Source: Chloroflexota bacterium (GTDB lineage Bacteria; Chloroflexota; Dehalococcoidia; UBA2979). From it: 34,434 nucleotides of DNA. The position numbers and the translations under genes are program-made. This document shows, in pieces, positions 16,452 through 25,513 of this stretch. The notes under the pieces were generated by a model. The model had not been told where the DNA came from. It saw only the letters and a program-made list of their open reading frames with translations, and ran no database searches. Within the stretch, counting starts at the first letter, position 1; each line of letters starts with the position of its first letter. The stretch is taken from positions 1 to 34,434 of the forward strand of contig JAQCKI010000009.1 in assembly GCA_027592645.1 (NCBI GenBank), given 5' to 3'.

Positions 16452-16901
16452 GTGGACACCACCTACCTCCAGGAGAACGACGCCTCTCGGGCCGAACTGA
16501 CGGCGCTCATCGCGTGCCTGTCGGAGGCCGACCTGCGCCGCGAGACACACTCCGGCTGGACCGTCGCCGCGACCCTTGCCCACCTGGCGTACTGGGACCG
16601 GCGCTATGGCCTGGTGCTGAAGCGCTACGACGCGGGCGACTGGGACTCGGCGGACGTGCCCCACTGGGTCACGGACGTGGAGAACGACGCCGCCCTGCCC
16701 GAGTGGCGCGCCTTGCCACCGGCCGAGGCGGTACGCCTCGCCCTCGAAGCGGCCGTTGAGGTGGACGCGATCGTCGCCGCCGTCAGTCCAGCCACCGTGC
16801 AAACAGTGCTCGACCGCCGCCAGCGCTGGGTGGTCTACCGATACAGCCACCGACGTGAGCACTTCGCGGAGATCGAAGCCGCACTCAGCCGCGAGGGGTG
16901 A
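16452..16901 (+). CDS. DinB-like four-helix-bundle protein
   Basis: Small protein of 149 residues resembling the DinB/maleylpyruvate isomerase-N superfamily. SGWTVAATLAHLAYWDRRY near residues 35-53 and HRREHFAEIEAAL near the C-terminus carry the histidines that in the family bind a divalent metal. Members are often thiol-dependent transferases, but many have no known reaction. The GTG is 5 bases after the isomerase stop, with CAGGAG about 11 bases upstream inside that gene, so it is co-transcribed with the sugar-nucleotide genes. No functional link to them is evident. Confidence 0.72.
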   Translation: MDTTYLQENDASRAELTALIACLSEADLRRETHSGWTVAATLAHLAYWDRRYGLVLKRYDAGDWDSADVPHWVTDVENDAALPEWRALPPAEAVRLALEAAVEVDAIVAAVSPATVQTVLDRRQRWVVYRYSHRREHFAEIEAALSREG

Positions 16902-16926
16902 TCCGCAGCCAGTCCCGGATCAGCAA

Positions 16927-16950
16927 GACGCCCACCTTGCGGCGGGCGTC
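16927..16950. terminator. Bidirectional terminator between the sugar operon and rpsI
   Basis: GACGCCC pairs with GGGCGTC, continued after one mismatch by two further pairs, with a TTGC loop. It lies between the convergent DinB-like gene and rpsI. On the minus strand TTGCT follows. It would end the ribosomal superoperon. Confidence 0.65.
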
Positions 16951-16975
16951 CTGGTGTTCGGTCGAATGAAGCGGT

Positions 16976-17371
16976 CTAGCGCTTCGTGTACTGCGCGGCC
17001 TTACGGGCGCGCTTCAGGCCCGGCTTCTTGCGTTCCTTCACGCGGGAGTCGCGCGTCAGCAGGCCCTCGGTGCGGAGGGCGCGACGGTTGCCCTCGTCCG
17101 CGACGGTGAGCGCCCGGGCGATGCCGTGACGGATGGCACCGGCCCAGCCGGAGACGCCGCCGCCGGCGACCACCACCTGGACGTTGAACGCGCGGAGGTT
17201 CTCGGTCAACGCCAGCGGGCTGAGCATGTCCATGCGCAGCGACTCGCGCGGGATGACCGCCTCGGCCGGCTTGCCGTTGATCACGACCGTGCCGGTGCCG
17301 GGGTACAGGCGCACCCGGGCGACGGAGGTCTTGCGACGGCCCAGGCCGTAGTAGTAGTGCTCGGTAGTCAT
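16976..17371 (-). CDS. rpsI: 30S ribosomal protein S9
   Basis: Small-subunit head protein whose C-terminal tail reaches the P-site tRNA. The 131 residues include GLGRRKTSVARVRL at the N-terminus, GGGVSGWAGAIRHGIARAL in the core and the diagnostic basic end GLKRARKAAQYTKR. It is the last gene of the ribosomal run, 26 bases after rplM, and converges on the DinB-like gene. Confidence 0.98.
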   Translation of the reverse strand: MTTEHYYYGLGRRKTSVARVRLYPGTGTVVINGKPAEAVIPRESLRMDMLSPLALTENLRAFNVQVVVAGGGVSGWAGAIRHGIARALTVADEGNRRALRTEGLLTRDSRVKERKKPGLKRARKAAQYTKR

Positions 17372-17397
17372 CGCATGTGCCCCTTCTGGGTGCCCTG

Positions 17398-17862
17398 TTA
17401 CTGCTGCTCCGCGTTCTTACGAACGCGGGCACCCGTGCCGGCGGCCAGCTGTGCCTGGTGCGGGTGCGTCTGATCGGAGTAGACCTTCAGCATCCGCAGC
17501 ATCGCTCGACCTCGGACGCCGCTCGGGAGCATGCCCTTCACGGCCTTCTCAATCACACGGGTGGCGTCACGGTTCATCTGCTCCGTGAACGTGCGCTGGC
17601 GCAGCCCACCCGGGTACAGCGTGTGGCGGTAGTAGATCTTCTGCTCACGCTTGGCACCGGTCACGTCTACCTTGCCGGCGTTGATGATGATGACAAAGTC
17701 ACCCATCGCCAGGTGCGGCTCAAACGTGGGCTTGTGCTTGCCCTGGAGCAGGCGCGCGGCCTCGCTGGCCACGCGGCCCAGCGGACGCCCGGCGGCGTCC
17801 AGCACGTGCCAGCGTCGGTCCAGGTCATTCGCGCTCAGGCGATAGGTCTTCGTCGTCATCAT
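17398..17862 (-). CDS. rplM: 50S ribosomal protein L13
   Basis: Early-assembling large-subunit protein. The 154 residues show WHVLDAAGRPLGRVAS, HLAMGDFVIIINAGKV and the KGMLPSGVRGRAMLRMLKVY signature. The start is a double ATG that overlaps the truA stop by 4 bases; either ATG could serve. Pairing with rpsI is the usual arrangement. Confidence 0.98.
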   Translation of the reverse strand: MMTTKTYRLSANDLDRRWHVLDAAGRPLGRVASEAARLLQGKHKPTFEPHLAMGDFVIIINAGKVDVTGAKREQKIYYRHTLYPGGLRQRTFTEQMNRDATRVIEKAVKGMLPSGVRGRAMLRMLKVYSDQTHPHQAQLAAGTGARVRKNAEQQ

Positions 17863-18638
17863 GTTCCCCAGTCGACCACGCCGGGCGCATAGTGCACGGC
17901 GATCAGCGTCAGTCCCTGCGGTGGAGCAACCGGACCGGCGCTAGCCGGAGGGCCATCCACCATCTCTGCAAACTGGACCGGGGTCAGCCTGCCGCTGCCT
18001 ACCCGCTCCAGCGCTCCCACCATCCGTCTCACCTGGTGGGGCAGGAAGCCATCGGCCTCCAGCGTCACCTCCAGCGTGTGCGGACCGACCCGCTCGACGC
18101 GCGCGTCGAGCAGCGTCCTCACCGTGGGATATCCCGCTGCGACGGCGCCACCGAAGGCAGCCCAGTCCCGGGAATCCCGTGGCAGCAGCGCAAGCGCCTC
18201 TGCCATGGCGGCCACGTCCAGTGGACGCTCCACCTGCCAGGCCCGACGCCGCGTGAGCGGCGTCCGACGCTGGCCGTCCTCCACCCGGTATCGATACACC
18301 CGTGACCGGGCGTGCCGCCGAGGGTCGAACCCGTCCGGTACCGCTGCCGCCGCCCGCACCGCCACGTCCTCCGGGAGGAAGTGATTGAGCGCGTCCCGGA
18401 AGGCTTCCAGCGCGTACGACGTCTCCGTCGTCAGCGCCGCCACCTGCCCGGAGGCGTGGACCCCGGCATCCGTCCGCCCGGCAAACGCCAATCGTTGGTG
18501 TTCACCGGTGAACCGCTCCAGGGCGGCTTCCACCGTTCCCTGGACCGTCCGCTTCGCGGGCTGGAACTGGCTGCCCGCGAACTCCGTCCCGTCGTACTCG
18601 AGGAGCAGCGCCAGCCGCCGCGCCCCGTGTGTTTCCAC
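17859..18638 (-). CDS. truA: tRNA pseudouridine(38-40) synthase
   Basis: Converts uridines 38-40 of the tRNA anticodon arm to pseudouridine. The 259 residues begin with LALLLEYDGTEFAGSQFQ and carry the catalytic aspartate Asp57 in FAGRTDAGVHA. FLPHQVRRMVGAL is the conserved RNA-binding stretch, and ALERVGSGRL follows it. It lies 5 bases after rplQ and overlaps rplM by 4 bases, a common position in this operon. Confidence 0.96.
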   Translation of the reverse strand: METHGARRLALLLEYDGTEFAGSQFQPAKRTVQGTVEAALERFTGEHQRLAFAGRTDAGVHASGQVAALTTETSYALEAFRDALNHFLPEDVAVRAAAAVPDGFDPRRHARSRVYRYRVEDGQRRTPLTRRRAWQVERPLDVAAMAEALALLPRDSRDWAAFGGAVAAGYPTVRTLLDARVERVGPHTLEVTLEADGFLPHQVRRMVGALERVGSGRLTPVQFAEMVDGPPASAGPVAPPQGLTLIAVHYAPGVVDWGT

Positions 18639-18643
18639 CGAGG

Positions 18644-18994
18644 TTAGACGAGCTCCAGTCGCGCGATGCGCGCCGCGTCGCCCTTGCGGACACCCAGTTT
18701 GATCACCCGCGTGTAACCACCCGGGCGCTCCGTGTAACGGGGCGCCACGTTGTCGAACAGGTGCTGCACCACGTCGCGGTCTTCCATCGTCGCCAGGGCC
18801 AGGCGGCGAGAGTGGACCGTGTTCTTCTTGCCCAGGGTGATGAGCTTGTCCACGAGCCGCTTCGCCTCCTTGGCGCGCGCCTCCGTGGTCTGCACGCCAC
18901 CATCGCGGATAACCGCAGACGTGATCGTGCGGAACATCGCCATGCGCTGCGACGTGGGCATATCGAACCTGCGGCCGGCTTTACCGTGTCGCAT
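18644..18994 (-). CDS. rplQ: 50S ribosomal protein L17
   Basis: Large-subunit protein near the peptide exit tunnel. The 116 residues start MRHGKAGRRFDMPTSQR and contain the family segment TTEARAKEAKRLVDKLITLGKK. There is no C-terminal extension. It follows rpoA by 38 bases. Confidence 0.97.
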   Translation of the reverse strand: MRHGKAGRRFDMPTSQRMAMFRTITSAVIRDGGVQTTEARAKEAKRLVDKLITLGKKNTVHSRRLALATMEDRDVVQHLFDNVAPRYTERPGGYTRVIKLGVRKGDAARIARLELV

Positions 18995-19032
18995 TGCTCA
19001 GTCCTTCTCTCGTATCCAGGCCGGCGGGGACG

Positions 19033-20115
19033 CTACGCGTCCTTGCCGCGCCCGGCTTCCTTCAGCGCTTCCATCAGCGCGGCGCCCAGCGCGCCTACCT
19101 GACCATCGGCGTCCACTGCCTCGTCGTCGTCGTCCACGTTAGCCACCGCAGCGGCGGCGGCCGGAGCGTCACCCGGGCGGCGCGAGTCCGTCCGCGGGGC
19201 CGGGAAGCCGTGCGCGATCAACTTGTCGCGCAGTTCCAGGTACGACTTCTCGCCGAAGTTCCGGAGCGCCAACAGTTCTTCCTCAGACTTCTCCAGCACC
19301 ACCCCCACGGTGGTCAGGCCGGAGCGCTTCAGGCAGTTGTACGCACGGACCGAGAGGTCCAACGCCTCGATGGGCATGTCGTGCCCCTCGAACGGCGCTT
19401 CCTCGGCGCGGCCGGCGGGCTCCGCCACGGCTTCCGGGCGGCCCAGCAGCTGGAACGGCAGGAACTGCGATCGCAGGATCTCCGCGGCCAGGGCCACGGC
19501 GGACTGACCGCTGACGGTGCCGTCCGTCCAGATCTCCAGGTCCAGTTTGTCGTAGTTGGTCTCCTGGCCCACGCGGGTGTTGGAGACCTTGTAGTTCACG
19601 CGGCGGACCGGGGAAAACAGCGCGTCCACGGGGATCACGCCAATGGCGAGCCCCTCGGACACGGTCGCCGCGGAATAGCCGCGGCCGCTCTCCACGTTCA
19701 GGTCCACCACCAGCGAAGCGTCCTTGGAGTCCAGCGTCGCCAACCGCAGGTCCGGGTTGACGATGTCGTAGTCCGCGGTCGCCTGGATCTGGCCGGCGGT
19801 CACCGGACCCTCGCCAGACGCCTCCAGGAAGAGGCGTGCGGGACGGTCGGCGTAGGCACGCAGCCGGACTTCCTTCAGGTTCAGCAGGAACTCAGTGACG
19901 TCTTCCTTCATTCCCGGAACGGTCGTGAACTCGTGTTCGACGCCCTCGATGCGGACAGACGTGATCGCAGCGCCCGGCAGGGACGCCAGGAGCACGCGCC
20001 GAAGCGCGTTGCCAATCGTCGTGCCGTAACCGCGTTCCAGCGGCTCAGCAACGATGTGGACGTACGATTCGTCCTCCGCCTCAATGCGGATTTCAGGGTG
20101 CAACAGGTCTGCCAA
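19033..20115 (-). CDS. rpoA: RNA polymerase alpha subunit
   Basis: Scaffold subunit that dimerises and recruits beta and beta'. The N-terminal domain has EPLERGYGTTIGNALRRVLL near 23-42. The C-terminal domain (about 250-304) contains DLSVRAYNCLKRSGL and LRNFGEKSYLELRDKL, which contacts activators and UP elements. I chose the TTG start at 20115 because GAGAGG lies just upstream and family homology starts at LADLLHPEI; an open frame to 20172 adds 19 unlike residues. About 56 residues follow the C-terminal domain, Ala-rich then acidic (DDDDEAVDAD), ending in a possible amphipathic helix. The 360 residues are therefore longer than the usual ~315-330. Confidence 0.96.
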   Translation of the reverse strand: MADLLHPEIRIEAEDESYVHIVAEPLERGYGTTIGNALRRVLLASLPGAAITSVRIEGVEHEFTTVPGMKEDVTEFLLNLKEVRLRAYADRPARLFLEASGEGPVTAGQIQATADYDIVNPDLRLATLDSKDASLVVDLNVESGRGYSAATVSEGLAIGVIPVDALFSPVRRVNYKVSNTRVGQETNYDKLDLEIWTDGTVSGQSAVALAAEILRSQFLPFQLLGRPEAVAEPAGRAEEAPFEGHDMPIEALDLSVRAYNCLKRSGLTTVGVVLEKSEEELLALRNFGEKSYLELRDKLIAHGFPAPRTDSRRPGDAPAAAAAVANVDDDDEAVDADGQVGALGAALMEALKEAGRGKDA

Positions 20116-20179
20116 ACAGCACCTCTCTCGTCTCCTGTCCCGCGGCCGAGCCGGGGGACGACGAGCATGCATCGCGCAA

Positions 20180-20788
20180 TTAGCGCGAGTAGTACTCGAT
20201 CACCGCGTTCGGGTTGAAGAAGGATTCCCAGTCACCCGGACCCGGTTCCGCAATGACGCGGCCCGTCAGGTTCTGGCGATCCAGTTCGATCCACGCCGGG
20301 ATGTCCCGGGCTGCGATGTCTTCCTGAAGGATCTTGTAGAAGCCGCTCTTGCGGCCCCGATCCGTGAAGGAGATCGCCTGGCCCACCTTCACGCGGGCGC
20401 TGGGGATGGAGAGCTTCTTGCCCTCCACCGCGATCAGGCCGTGCGTGACGATCTGCCGCGCCTGGGAGCGCGTCGCGCCAAAGCCCATGCGGTAGACCAC
20501 GTTGTCCAGGCGCTCTTCCAGCAGGCGCATCAGGTTGTGGCCCGCCACGCCCTCACGCGCCGTGGCGCGCTCCAGGTAGCGGCGGAACTGACCTTCCATG
20601 AGCCCGTAGGCGTAGCGCACCTTCTGCTTCTCGATGAGCTGCAGGCCGCGGTCAGAAATCTTGCGACGGCGCAACGGACGCGGTCCCGGCGGGTTGGGCC
20701 GGCGCGTCAGGGCACACTTCGCGGTACCGCACAGGGAAACCCCGTAACGGCGACACTTGCGGCACTTGGGCCCGATATAGCGAGCCAT
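20180..20788 (-). CDS. rpsD: 30S ribosomal protein S4 (zinc-binding form)
   Basis: Primary 16S rRNA binder that starts assembly of the 30S body. The 202 residues have an N-terminal zinc knuckle with Cys9, Cys12, Cys20 and Cys25, absent in the C-minus type. The S4 RNA-binding domain follows (RLDNVVYRMGFGATRSQARQIVTHGLI). It sits 64 bases upstream of rpoA, a slightly wider gap than elsewhere in the cluster. Confidence 0.98.
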   Translation of the reverse strand: MARYIGPKCRKCRRYGVSLCGTAKCALTRRPNPPGPRPLRRRKISDRGLQLIEKQKVRYAYGLMEGQFRRYLERATAREGVAGHNLMRLLEERLDNVVYRMGFGATRSQARQIVTHGLIAVEGKKLSIPSARVKVGQAISFTDRGRKSGFYKILQEDIAARDIPAWIELDRQNLTGRVIAEPGPGDWESFFNPNAVIEYYSR

Positions 20789-20803
20789 GTGTCCTCCGGG
20801 CTC

Positions 20804-21208
20804 CTAGGTGCGCGGCCGGCGACGAGCCCGGCAGCCGTTGTGCGGGATGGGGGTCACATCACGGATGCTGCTGACCCGCAGGCCAGCGGCAGCCAGAGCG
20901 CGGACGGCAGCCTCGCGGCCAGGGCCGGGGCCCTTCACCACGACTTCCACCTCTCGCATCCCGTGCTCCATTGCCACCTGGGCGGCGCGTTCGCCGGCCA
21001 GCTGAGCGGCGTACGGGGTGCTCTTCCGAGAGCCCTTGAAGCCCACGATGCCCGCGCTCCCCCACGAGATGGTGTTCCCATTGGGGTCGGTGATCGTGAT
21101 GATCGTGTTGTTGAACGTGGACGACACGTAAACCCGGCCGCGCGGAACGTTCTTGCGTTCGCGGCGGCGAGTACGAGTCGCTGCGCCCTGCTGTCGTGCT
21201 CGGCCCAT
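20804..21208 (-). CDS. rpsK: 30S ribosomal protein S11
   Basis: Platform protein of the 30S subunit. The 134 residues include [33 protein letters not shown] and the C-terminal signature [14 protein letters not shown] followed by a basic tail. It lies 15 bases from both rpsM and rpsD. Confidence 0.98.
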   Translation of the reverse strand: MGRARQQGAATRTRRRERKNVPRGRVYVSSTFNNTIITITDPNGNTISWGSAGIVGFKGSRKSTPYAAQLAGERAAQVAMEHGMREVEVVVKGPGPGREAAVRALAAAGLRVSSIRDVTPIPHNGCRARRRPRT

Positions 21209-21223
21209 ACGGAACCGCCCTCG

Positions 21224-21604
21224 CTACTTCTTCGCTGCCTTCTTCTTCCCGGCCACGGCTTTCTTGGTGCCGCGTCGGGTACGGGCGTTGGTCTTCGTCC
21301 GCTGCCCACGAACCGGAAGCCCGCGGCGGTGCCGCTGACCCCGGTAGCAGTTGATCTCGATCAGCCGCTGGATGTTGGACCGCACGACGCGGCGGAGGTC
21401 ACCCTCCACCACCATCTCGCCCTCGATCAGCGACCGCAGTCGCGCGACTTCATCGTCCGTCAGGTCACGCACCATGCGTGTCGGATCGATGTTCGTCTGC
21501 AGGCAAATCTTGCCCGCAGTCGGGCGCCCGATGCCGTAGATGTACGGCAGCGAAAACGCCAGTTGCTTCTCCCGCGGAATGTCTACCCCGGCGATGCGTG
21601 CCAT
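21224..21604 (-). CDS. rpsM: 30S ribosomal protein S13
   Basis: Head protein that bridges to the 50S subunit and P-site tRNA. The 126 residues start [19 protein letters not shown] and include IYGIGR, the [14 protein letters not shown] segment and [26 protein letters not shown] Lys/Ala-rich end ([13 protein letters not shown]) follows. The gene starts 9 bases after rpmJ. Confidence 0.98.
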   Translation of the reverse strand: MARIAGVDIPREKQLAFSLPYIYGIGRPTAGKICLQTNIDPTRMVRDLTDDEVARLRSLIEGEMVVEGDLRRVVRSNIQRLIEINCYRGQRHRRGLPVRGQRTKTNARTRRGTKKAVAGKKKAAKK

Positions 21605-21613
21605 CGCGCGCTC

Positions 21614-21727
21614 CTAGCCCTGCCGCTGCTTGTGCTTCTTCGTCGCGCAGATCACCCGCAACTGGCCGTGCCGGCGGATGATCTGACACTTGTCGCACCG
21701 TCGCTTGACTGATGCCGATACTTTCAT
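21614..21727 (-). CDS. rpmJ: 50S ribosomal protein L36 (zinc-binding form)
   Basis: Very small large-subunit protein of 37 residues. It begins [11 protein letters not shown] and has the zinc ligands Cys11, Cys14, Cys27 and His32 (C-x2-C-x12-C-x4-H), the C-plus type. It sits between infA and rpsM, its usual place, with AGGAGC just upstream of the ATG at 21727. Confidence 0.96.
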   Translation of the reverse strand: MKVSASVKRRCDKCQIIRRHGQLRVICATKKHKQRQG

Positions 21728-21751
21728 CGGCCGCTCCTGCTCTTCGAGTCC

Positions 21752-22009
21752 CTACCGGAACCGGTAAGTGATACGCCCGCGCGTCAGGTCGTACGGGCTG
21801 AGTTCTACTAGTACCCGGTCTCCCAGCAGGATTCGGATGTAGTTCATCCGCATCTTTCCTGAGATCCCGGCAAGGACGTGGTGTCCGTTCGCCAACTCGA
21901 CATCGAACATGGCGTTCGGTCGCGCCTCGCGAATGACGCCCTCTACCTCGATGACTTCCTTTTTCGGCTCACGCGGGCCGCGTGGGGCTGGTCGTTGTCC
22001 TCTGGCCAT
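21752..22009 (-). CDS. infA: Translation initiation factor IF-1
   Basis: OB-fold protein that occupies the ribosomal A site during initiation. The 85 residues contain the family core [23 protein letters not shown] and [36 protein letters not shown] Pro/Arg/Gly-rich N-terminal extension of about 15 residues ([15 protein letters not shown]) precedes the fold, making it longer than the usual ~72. It lies between map and rpmJ. Confidence 0.97.
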   Translation of the reverse strand: MARGQRPAPRGPREPKKEVIEVEGVIREARPNAMFDVELANGHHVLAGISGKMRMNYIRILLGDRVLVELSPYDLTRGRITYRFR

Positions 22010-22020
22010 GGGTCCCCGAT

Positions 22021-22785
22021 CTAATCGGTACGGGTCAGTACCTCCGGACCGTTCTCGGTGATCGCCACCGTCTCCTCGAAGTGAGCCGAGAGGCTGCCGT
22101 CAGACATCACCACGGTCCAGTGATCGTCCGTCTCTTCCGTCTCGGCACCGCCGATGCTGAACATCGGCTCCAGCGCCAGCACCATTCCGGCCATCAGCCG
22201 CAACCCTGTCCCCGGTCGCCCGTGGTTCGGGATGTGCGGCTCCATGTGCATCTTCCGGCCCACGCCGTGTCCGCCGTAGCCCCGGACGATGCCGTACTTT
22301 CCCTCCGCAACCGCGCCGATGGCGGACGAGACATCGCCCAGGCGGTTACCCACCCGTGCAGCCTCGATCCCCGCCCACAACGCGCGTCGCGTTGCGTCCA
22401 TCAATGCGTCCGCCTCCGCGACGGTGGTCCCGACGGCGGCCGTGAAGGCCGCGTCCGAGACGTACCCGCGGTACGTGACGCCCAGGTCAACGCTGACGAT
22501 GTCGCCCTCCTGCAGAACGCGCTCGCCCGGGATGCCGTGCACCAGCTCCTCGTTGACCGAGTAGCAGATGGCCCCCGGGTAGGGCGGCTTTCCCCCGGGC
22601 GCGTACCCCACAAACGTGGGCTCCGCGCCGCGCTCCGCAATGGCGGCCTTCGCCAGCCGGTCGAGTTCAAAGCCATCCACGCCGGGACGGATTGCTTCCA
22701 TCAACAGCGCGCGAACTTGTGCGTTGATGCGGCCGGATTGGCGCATCAACTCCAGTTCGGCGGCTGACTTCAACTCGACAGACAT
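22021..22785 (-). CDS. map: Methionine aminopeptidase, type I
   Basis: Removes the initiator methionine from nascent proteins using two divalent metals. The 254 residues include the metal ligands Asp of VSVDLGV and Asp of YVSDAAFT, His of [17 protein letters not shown], Glu of LALEPMF and Glu of [12 protein letters not shown]. No SH3-type or zinc-finger N-terminal extension is present, so this is the short bacterial form. It is co-transcribed with adk and infA, the standard bacterial order. Confidence 0.97.
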   Translation of the reverse strand: MSVELKSAAELELMRQSGRINAQVRALLMEAIRPGVDGFELDRLAKAAIAERGAEPTFVGYAPGGKPPYPGAICYSVNEELVHGIPGERVLQEGDIVSVDLGVTYRGYVSDAAFTAAVGTTVAEADALMDATRRALWAGIEAARVGNRLGDVSSAIGAVAEGKYGIVRGYGGHGVGRKMHMEPHIPNHGRPGTGLRLMAGMVLALEPMFSIGGAETEETDDHWTVVMSDGSLSAHFEETVAITENGPEVLTRTD

Positions 22786-22797
22786 TCCAGTCTACGC

Positions 22798-23460
22798 CTA
22801 TCGACCCGCTGCCGTCACGCGACCGATTGCCTGAAGCAACCGCTGCGTGATCTGATCCGGCTCGCCGGTCCCATCAATATCGTGCAACTTGGCCTGTTTC
22901 CCATAGAAATCGGCCAGTTGTTCCGTCCATGCGCGGTTGGTGTCCAGGCGGGCCTTCACGGTCTCCGGCTGGTCGTCCGCCCGCTGGCTCAGCGCCGCGC
23001 CGCACTCGTCGCAGACACCGGCCGCCTTCGGGGGCTTCGAGAGCATGTGGTAGATGGCGCCACAGGCGCTGCAGGACCACCGCCCGGTCAGCCGCCCCAC
23101 GAGGTCCGCCTCCGGCACCTTGATGTAGAGCACCGCATCGATCTTCGAGCCCTGCTCCGCAAGCGCGCGATCCAGCGCCTCCGCCTGCGGGATCGTCCGC
23201 GGGAAGCCGTCCAGCATCAGCCCCACGGCGGCGTCCGGCTTGGCGATGCGCTCCAGCAGCATGCCAATGGTCACCTCGTCCGGGACGAGTTTGCCGGCGG
23301 ACATGAACTCCTGCGCCTGCTTGCCCAGGGCCGTGCCCTCCGCCGCGGCTTCGCGGAACATGTCGCCCGTGGAGATATGCAGCAGCCCCTGCTTCGCGGC
23401 GAGTACCTTCGCCTGCGTGCCCTTACCGGCGCCGGGGAGCCCAAGAAGAATCAACCGCAT
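22798..23460 (-). CDS. adk: Adenylate kinase (zinc-LID form)
   Basis: Equilibrates AMP and ATP with ADP. The 220 residues begin MRLILLGLPGAGKGTQAK with the P-loop at 7-15, then the AMP-binding STGDMFR and LDGFPRT. The LID domain contains Cys130, Cys133, Cys150 and Cys153, a structural zinc site seen in Gram-positive and related lineages. The ATG at 23460 overlaps the secY stop by one base; a longer open frame upstream runs antiparallel to nothing conserved and is inside secY, so I rejected it. Confidence 0.98.
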   Translation of the reverse strand: MRLILLGLPGAGKGTQAKVLAAKQGLLHISTGDMFREAAAEGTALGKQAQEFMSAGKLVPDEVTIGMLLERIAKPDAAVGLMLDGFPRTIPQAEALDRALAEQGSKIDAVLYIKVPEADLVGRLTGRWSCSACGAIYHMLSKPPKAAGVCDECGAALSQRADDQPETVKARLDTNRAWTEQLADFYGKQAKLHDIDGTGEPDQITQRLLQAIGRVTAAGR

Positions 23461-24815
23461 TACGAAATGAACCCCTCGTAGTTGCGCATCATCATCTGCG
23501 CTTCGATCTGTCGCATCGTATCGATCACCACACCGACGACGATGAGGAGGCCGGTGGCGCTGATCTGCAAGGCCTGCACGCTGGTCAGGCTGGTTGCCAG
23601 GAACGGCAGCACCGCCACAAAGCCCAGGAACAGTGCACCACCCCACGTGATGCGGACCAGGACGCGGGTGATGTACTCCTGCGTTGGCCGGCCCGGACGG
23701 ATGCCGGGGATGAAACCGCCCTGCCGCTGGAGGTTGTCCGCGAGGTTCTGCTGGGAGAACACCACCATCGTGTAGAAGAACGTGAACAGGACCACCAGTA
23801 TGAACGTACCCAGCCAGTAGGCCGGCGCTGTGGGCGACAGCAGGTTCTGCATCCACCCGGAGAACCGGGCGATCCAGCCGACGTCCACCGTCTCCGCCAT
23901 GAACTGGAAGAACACGGGCGGGAAGATCATGATCGAGGTCGCGAAGATCAGCGGAATCATGCCCGCGCTGTTGACGCGCAGCGGAATGTGAGACTGACCC
24001 TGCTGCCGGTACATGCGCCCACCCCTAAAGGTCGAGCGCGCGTACTGGACGGGGATGCGCCGCTGCGCCTCTTGGAACAGGACGATGAACGCCACCACCG
24101 CTAGGGCAATCGCGGTCAGCAGCAGCAAGCCGCCCACCGCCGCGCCGGTACCCGTGAGCACACCCCGACCAACCAGGCCCGGGATGCCCGCGACGATGCC
24201 GCCCATGATGATGATCGAGATGCCGTTGCCGATGCCCTGTTCGGAGATCAGTTCACCCAGCCACACCAGGAACATCGTCCCGGCAACCATGGAGAACAGT
24301 GTCGCGATCGTCGGCAGCGCGTTTCCACCGGTCAGGCCAATGTCAGAGATGCCGCCGAGGCGCTGGATCAGGATCAACTGCGTGTACGCCTGGAAAACGG
24401 CCAGGGGCACCGTCATCCACATGGAATACATCTGCACCTTGTTGCGGCCCGCCTCGCCCTCCTGGGAGAGCGCCTGCAGGCGCGGGATCAGGGGCGTGGC
24501 CAGCTGCATCACGATCGTCGCGGTGATGTACGGGTACACCCCGAGCGCCGCGACAGACAGGTTCTGCAGCGCGCCACCCGAGAAGATGTTCAGGAACCCG
24601 AGGATCGCGTTCGCATCGAACGTCGCCTGCAACTGGTCACGGTCGACACCCGGGACGGGCACGTGCGCGACGAAGCGGAAGATCAGCAGCATCCCCAGCG
24701 TGAAGAGGATCTTCTTGCGAACCTCCGGCTGGCCAAACGCCTCTATGCCCGCCTGGAGCAGGCGTGGCCGGGCGTCTTCGCGCCGTTGAGTGCTACCGCT
24801 ACCAGCGATCGCCAT
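23460..24815 (-). CDS. secY: Protein translocase subunit SecY
   Basis: Central channel of the Sec protein-export complex in the inner membrane, with ten predicted transmembrane helices over 451 residues. Recognisable parts are VPVPGVDRDQL after helix 1, the plug region LNIFSGGALQNLSVAALGVYPYI, GNGISIIIMGGIVAG, and the cytoplasmic loop QEAQRRIPVQYARS that binds the ribosome and SecA. FIPGIRPGRPTQEYITRVL also matches the family. It sits 3 bases after rplO and is coupled to adk. Confidence 0.98.
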   Translation of the reverse strand: MAIAGSGSTQRREDARPRLLQAGIEAFGQPEVRKKILFTLGMLLIFRFVAHVPVPGVDRDQLQATFDANAILGFLNIFSGGALQNLSVAALGVYPYITATIVMQLATPLIPRLQALSQEGEAGRNKVQMYSMWMTVPLAVFQAYTQLILIQRLGGISDIGLTGGNALPTIATLFSMVAGTMFLVWLGELISEQGIGNGISIIIMGGIVAGIPGLVGRGVLTGTGAAVGGLLLLTAIALAVVAFIVLFQEAQRRIPVQYARSTFRGGRMYRQQGQSHIPLRVNSAGMIPLIFATSIMIFPPVFFQFMAETVDVGWIARFSGWMQNLLSPTAPAYWLGTFILVVLFTFFYTMVVFSQQNLADNLQRQGGFIPGIRPGRPTQEYITRVLVRITWGGALFLGFVAVLPFLATSLTSVQALQISATGLLIVVGVVIDTMRQIEAQMMMRNYEGFIS

Positions 24816-24818
24816 GCG

Positions 24819-25319
24819 CTAGTTCGTCCCCTCGGCCTTGCGGCGGTGGATGCGGTTACGCGGCGTGCGGTCGGCCGGGGCGGTCTCCTCGAAGGAGCCA
24901 CCGGCGGCGGTGATCGCGGCCTTGGCGCCCTCGGACAGGCGCGGTGCCTGCACGGTCAGAGCGTGAGCCAGTTCGCCGCGGGCGAGCACCTTGAACGGCT
25001 GGTTCGGCGACTCCAGCAGGCGGGCGTTGAACAGCGTGTCGCCGTTCACCACCGCGCCGGCGGGGAAGCGGTCAGCCAGCAACTCCAGGTTGATCGCCTG
25101 GAACTCAATGCGCGCAAAGTTCTTGAACCCACGCAGGTGCGGTAGACGCCGCACCATGGGGATCTGGCCACCCTCGAACCCGGGACGTACCGAGCCGCGC
25201 TTCAGCTGGCCCTTGTGGCCTCGGGTCGCGGTGGTGCCGTGGCCGGACGCGTTACCGCGACCGACACGCTTCCGGTTCTTCTTGGCACCGGCGGCCTGCC
25301 GGAGCAGATGCTGGTCCAT
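24819..25319 (-). CDS. rplO: 50S ribosomal protein L15
   Basis: Late-assembling large-subunit protein. The 166 residues contain KKNRKRVGRGNASGHGTTATRGHKGQ at the N-terminus, FEGGQIPMVRRLPHLRGF and an Ala-rich LSEGAKAAITAAGG segment. A short basic end (TPRNRIHRRKAEGTN) extends it slightly beyond the common ~145 residues. It overlaps rpmD by one base. Confidence 0.97.
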   Translation of the reverse strand: MDQHLLRQAAGAKKNRKRVGRGNASGHGTTATRGHKGQLKRGSVRPGFEGGQIPMVRRLPHLRGFKNFARIEFQAINLELLADRFPAGAVVNGDTLFNARLLESPNQPFKVLARGELAHALTVQAPRLSEGAKAAITAAGGSFEETAPADRTPRNRIHRRKAEGTN

Positions 25320-25504
25320 TACTGGACCTCCTCAACGTTGATCAGGTGCCGAACCTTCAGCACCATGCCGCGGACTGCGGGAGAGTCGTCCTGCTCCACG
25401 GTGTGGTTCAGGCGCTTCAGCCCCAGCGCACGCACGGTGGCCTTCTGGTCCTTGGCATAGCCAATGGCGGACTTGGTCCAGGTGATGCGGATCTTCTTCG
25501 TCAT
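25319..25504 (-). CDS. rpmD: 50S ribosomal protein L30
   Basis: Small large-subunit protein of 61 residues, the bacterial length. [58 protein letters not shown] covers the whole family domain. It lies 9 bases after rpsE. Confidence 0.96.
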   Translation of the reverse strand: MTKKIRITWTKSAIGYAKDQKATVRALGLKRLNHTVEQDDSPAVRGMVLKVRHLINVEEVQ

Positions 25505-25513
25505 GACGCGCTC

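Noticed and set aside
20115-20172. Upstream extension of rpoA to 20172
   Set aside because: The extra 19 residues are Arg/Pro-rich and unlike RpoA. The TTG at 20115 has a Shine-Dalgarno and lies at the normal N-terminus.
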